A stretch of 64,000 nucleotides of DNA from Pseudomonas sp. dw_612 (GTDB lineage: Bacteria; Pseudomonadota; Gammaproteobacteria; Pseudomonadales; Pseudomonadaceae): NCBI RefSeq assembly GCF_018449725.1, contig NZ_JAAVVC010000007.1, positions 1 to 64,000 of the forward strand, read 5' to 3'. The first letter of the stretch is position 1. Every line of letters starts with the position of its first letter. Positions 63,967 to 64,000 of this stretch are shown one piece after another. The translations under genes were made by a program, and so were the position numbers. The notes under the pieces were generated by a model that had not been told where the DNA came from, searched no databases, and saw only the letters and a list, made by a program, of their open reading frames with translations.

Positions 63967-64000
63967 TAGCTACTCGTTGCGGGCGGGTCGGGGATGACAC

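Overview
The window reads as chromosome of a Pseudomonas of the P. fluorescens type. Evidence: high-GC coding with Pseudomonas-like codon use, an OprD-family porin, many LysR, TetR and GlxA-type regulators, fused or modular uptake systems, and above all a dense scatter of paired REP elements (REPINs) built on the core GTGGGAGCGGGCTTGCTCGC, which sit in most gaps between transcription units. No rRNA, tRNA, insertion sequence, CRISPR array or phage gene was seen. Genus is inferred from these features, not from a marker gene.

Layout. 0.2-3 kb: a hotdog-fold protein with a divergent TetR regulator around a striking nested dyad, then a TetR regulator divergent from a flavodoxin-fold NAD(P)H oxidoreductase. 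3-6.2 kb: a DmpA-type aminopeptidase and an orphan polyamine-type binding protein, divergent from a LuxR-type regulator. 6.4-9.2 kb: a rRNA-type methyltransferase, then a cytochrome b561 / molybdopterin oxidoreductase / MXKDX-repeat protein unit. 9.6-14.1 kb: formaldehyde-activating enzyme (Fae), aldo/keto reductase, aldehyde dehydrogenase and an MFS transporter. 14.3-15.8 kb: an AT-richer solitary gene with a C-terminal PD-(D/E)XK nuclease signature.

15.9-28.4 kb: an uptake and processing locus. On the minus strand a non-haem iron 2-oxoglutarate oxygenase resembling the HalD/BesD group is followed by an M24-fold enzyme strongly resembling DMSP lyase DddP but lacking its catalytic Asp, then a peptide-type ABC importer (binding protein, two permeases, one double ATPase) and a porin. 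LysR regulators flank it and an MFS carrier overlaps one of them tail to tail. 28.8-36.0 kb: LysR, AldA-type aldehyde dehydrogenase, MFS carrier, enolase-superfamily enzyme and GMC oxidoreductase, a probable sugar-acid or polyol catabolic set. 36.1-40.1 kb: a receiver-only response regulator, a HAD phosphatase, an ICMT-like membrane methyltransferase, and a GlxA-type regulator divergent from a short-chain dehydrogenase.

40.6-53.0 kb: twelve kilobases of minus-strand genes with a divergent LysR at the head: iron alcohol dehydrogenase, enoyl-CoA hydratase, CaiB/BaiF CoA-transferase, TRAP binding protein, fused TRAP permease, FlK-like thioesterase, two overlapping amidohydrolase-2 enzymes, a ketoglutarate-semialdehyde-type dehydrogenase, an exported PPC/DUF296 protein and an OprD porin. 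It looks like a complete uptake plus CoA-dependent degradation pathway for an organic acid whose identity cannot be read from sequence. 54.4-64 kb: a DUF2493 protein and a Na/Pi cotransporter, Mg2+ P-type ATPase MgtA with a possible small upstream gene, a second GlxA-type regulator divergent from an NDH-2-like flavoprotein, and an exported cyclase-family protein.
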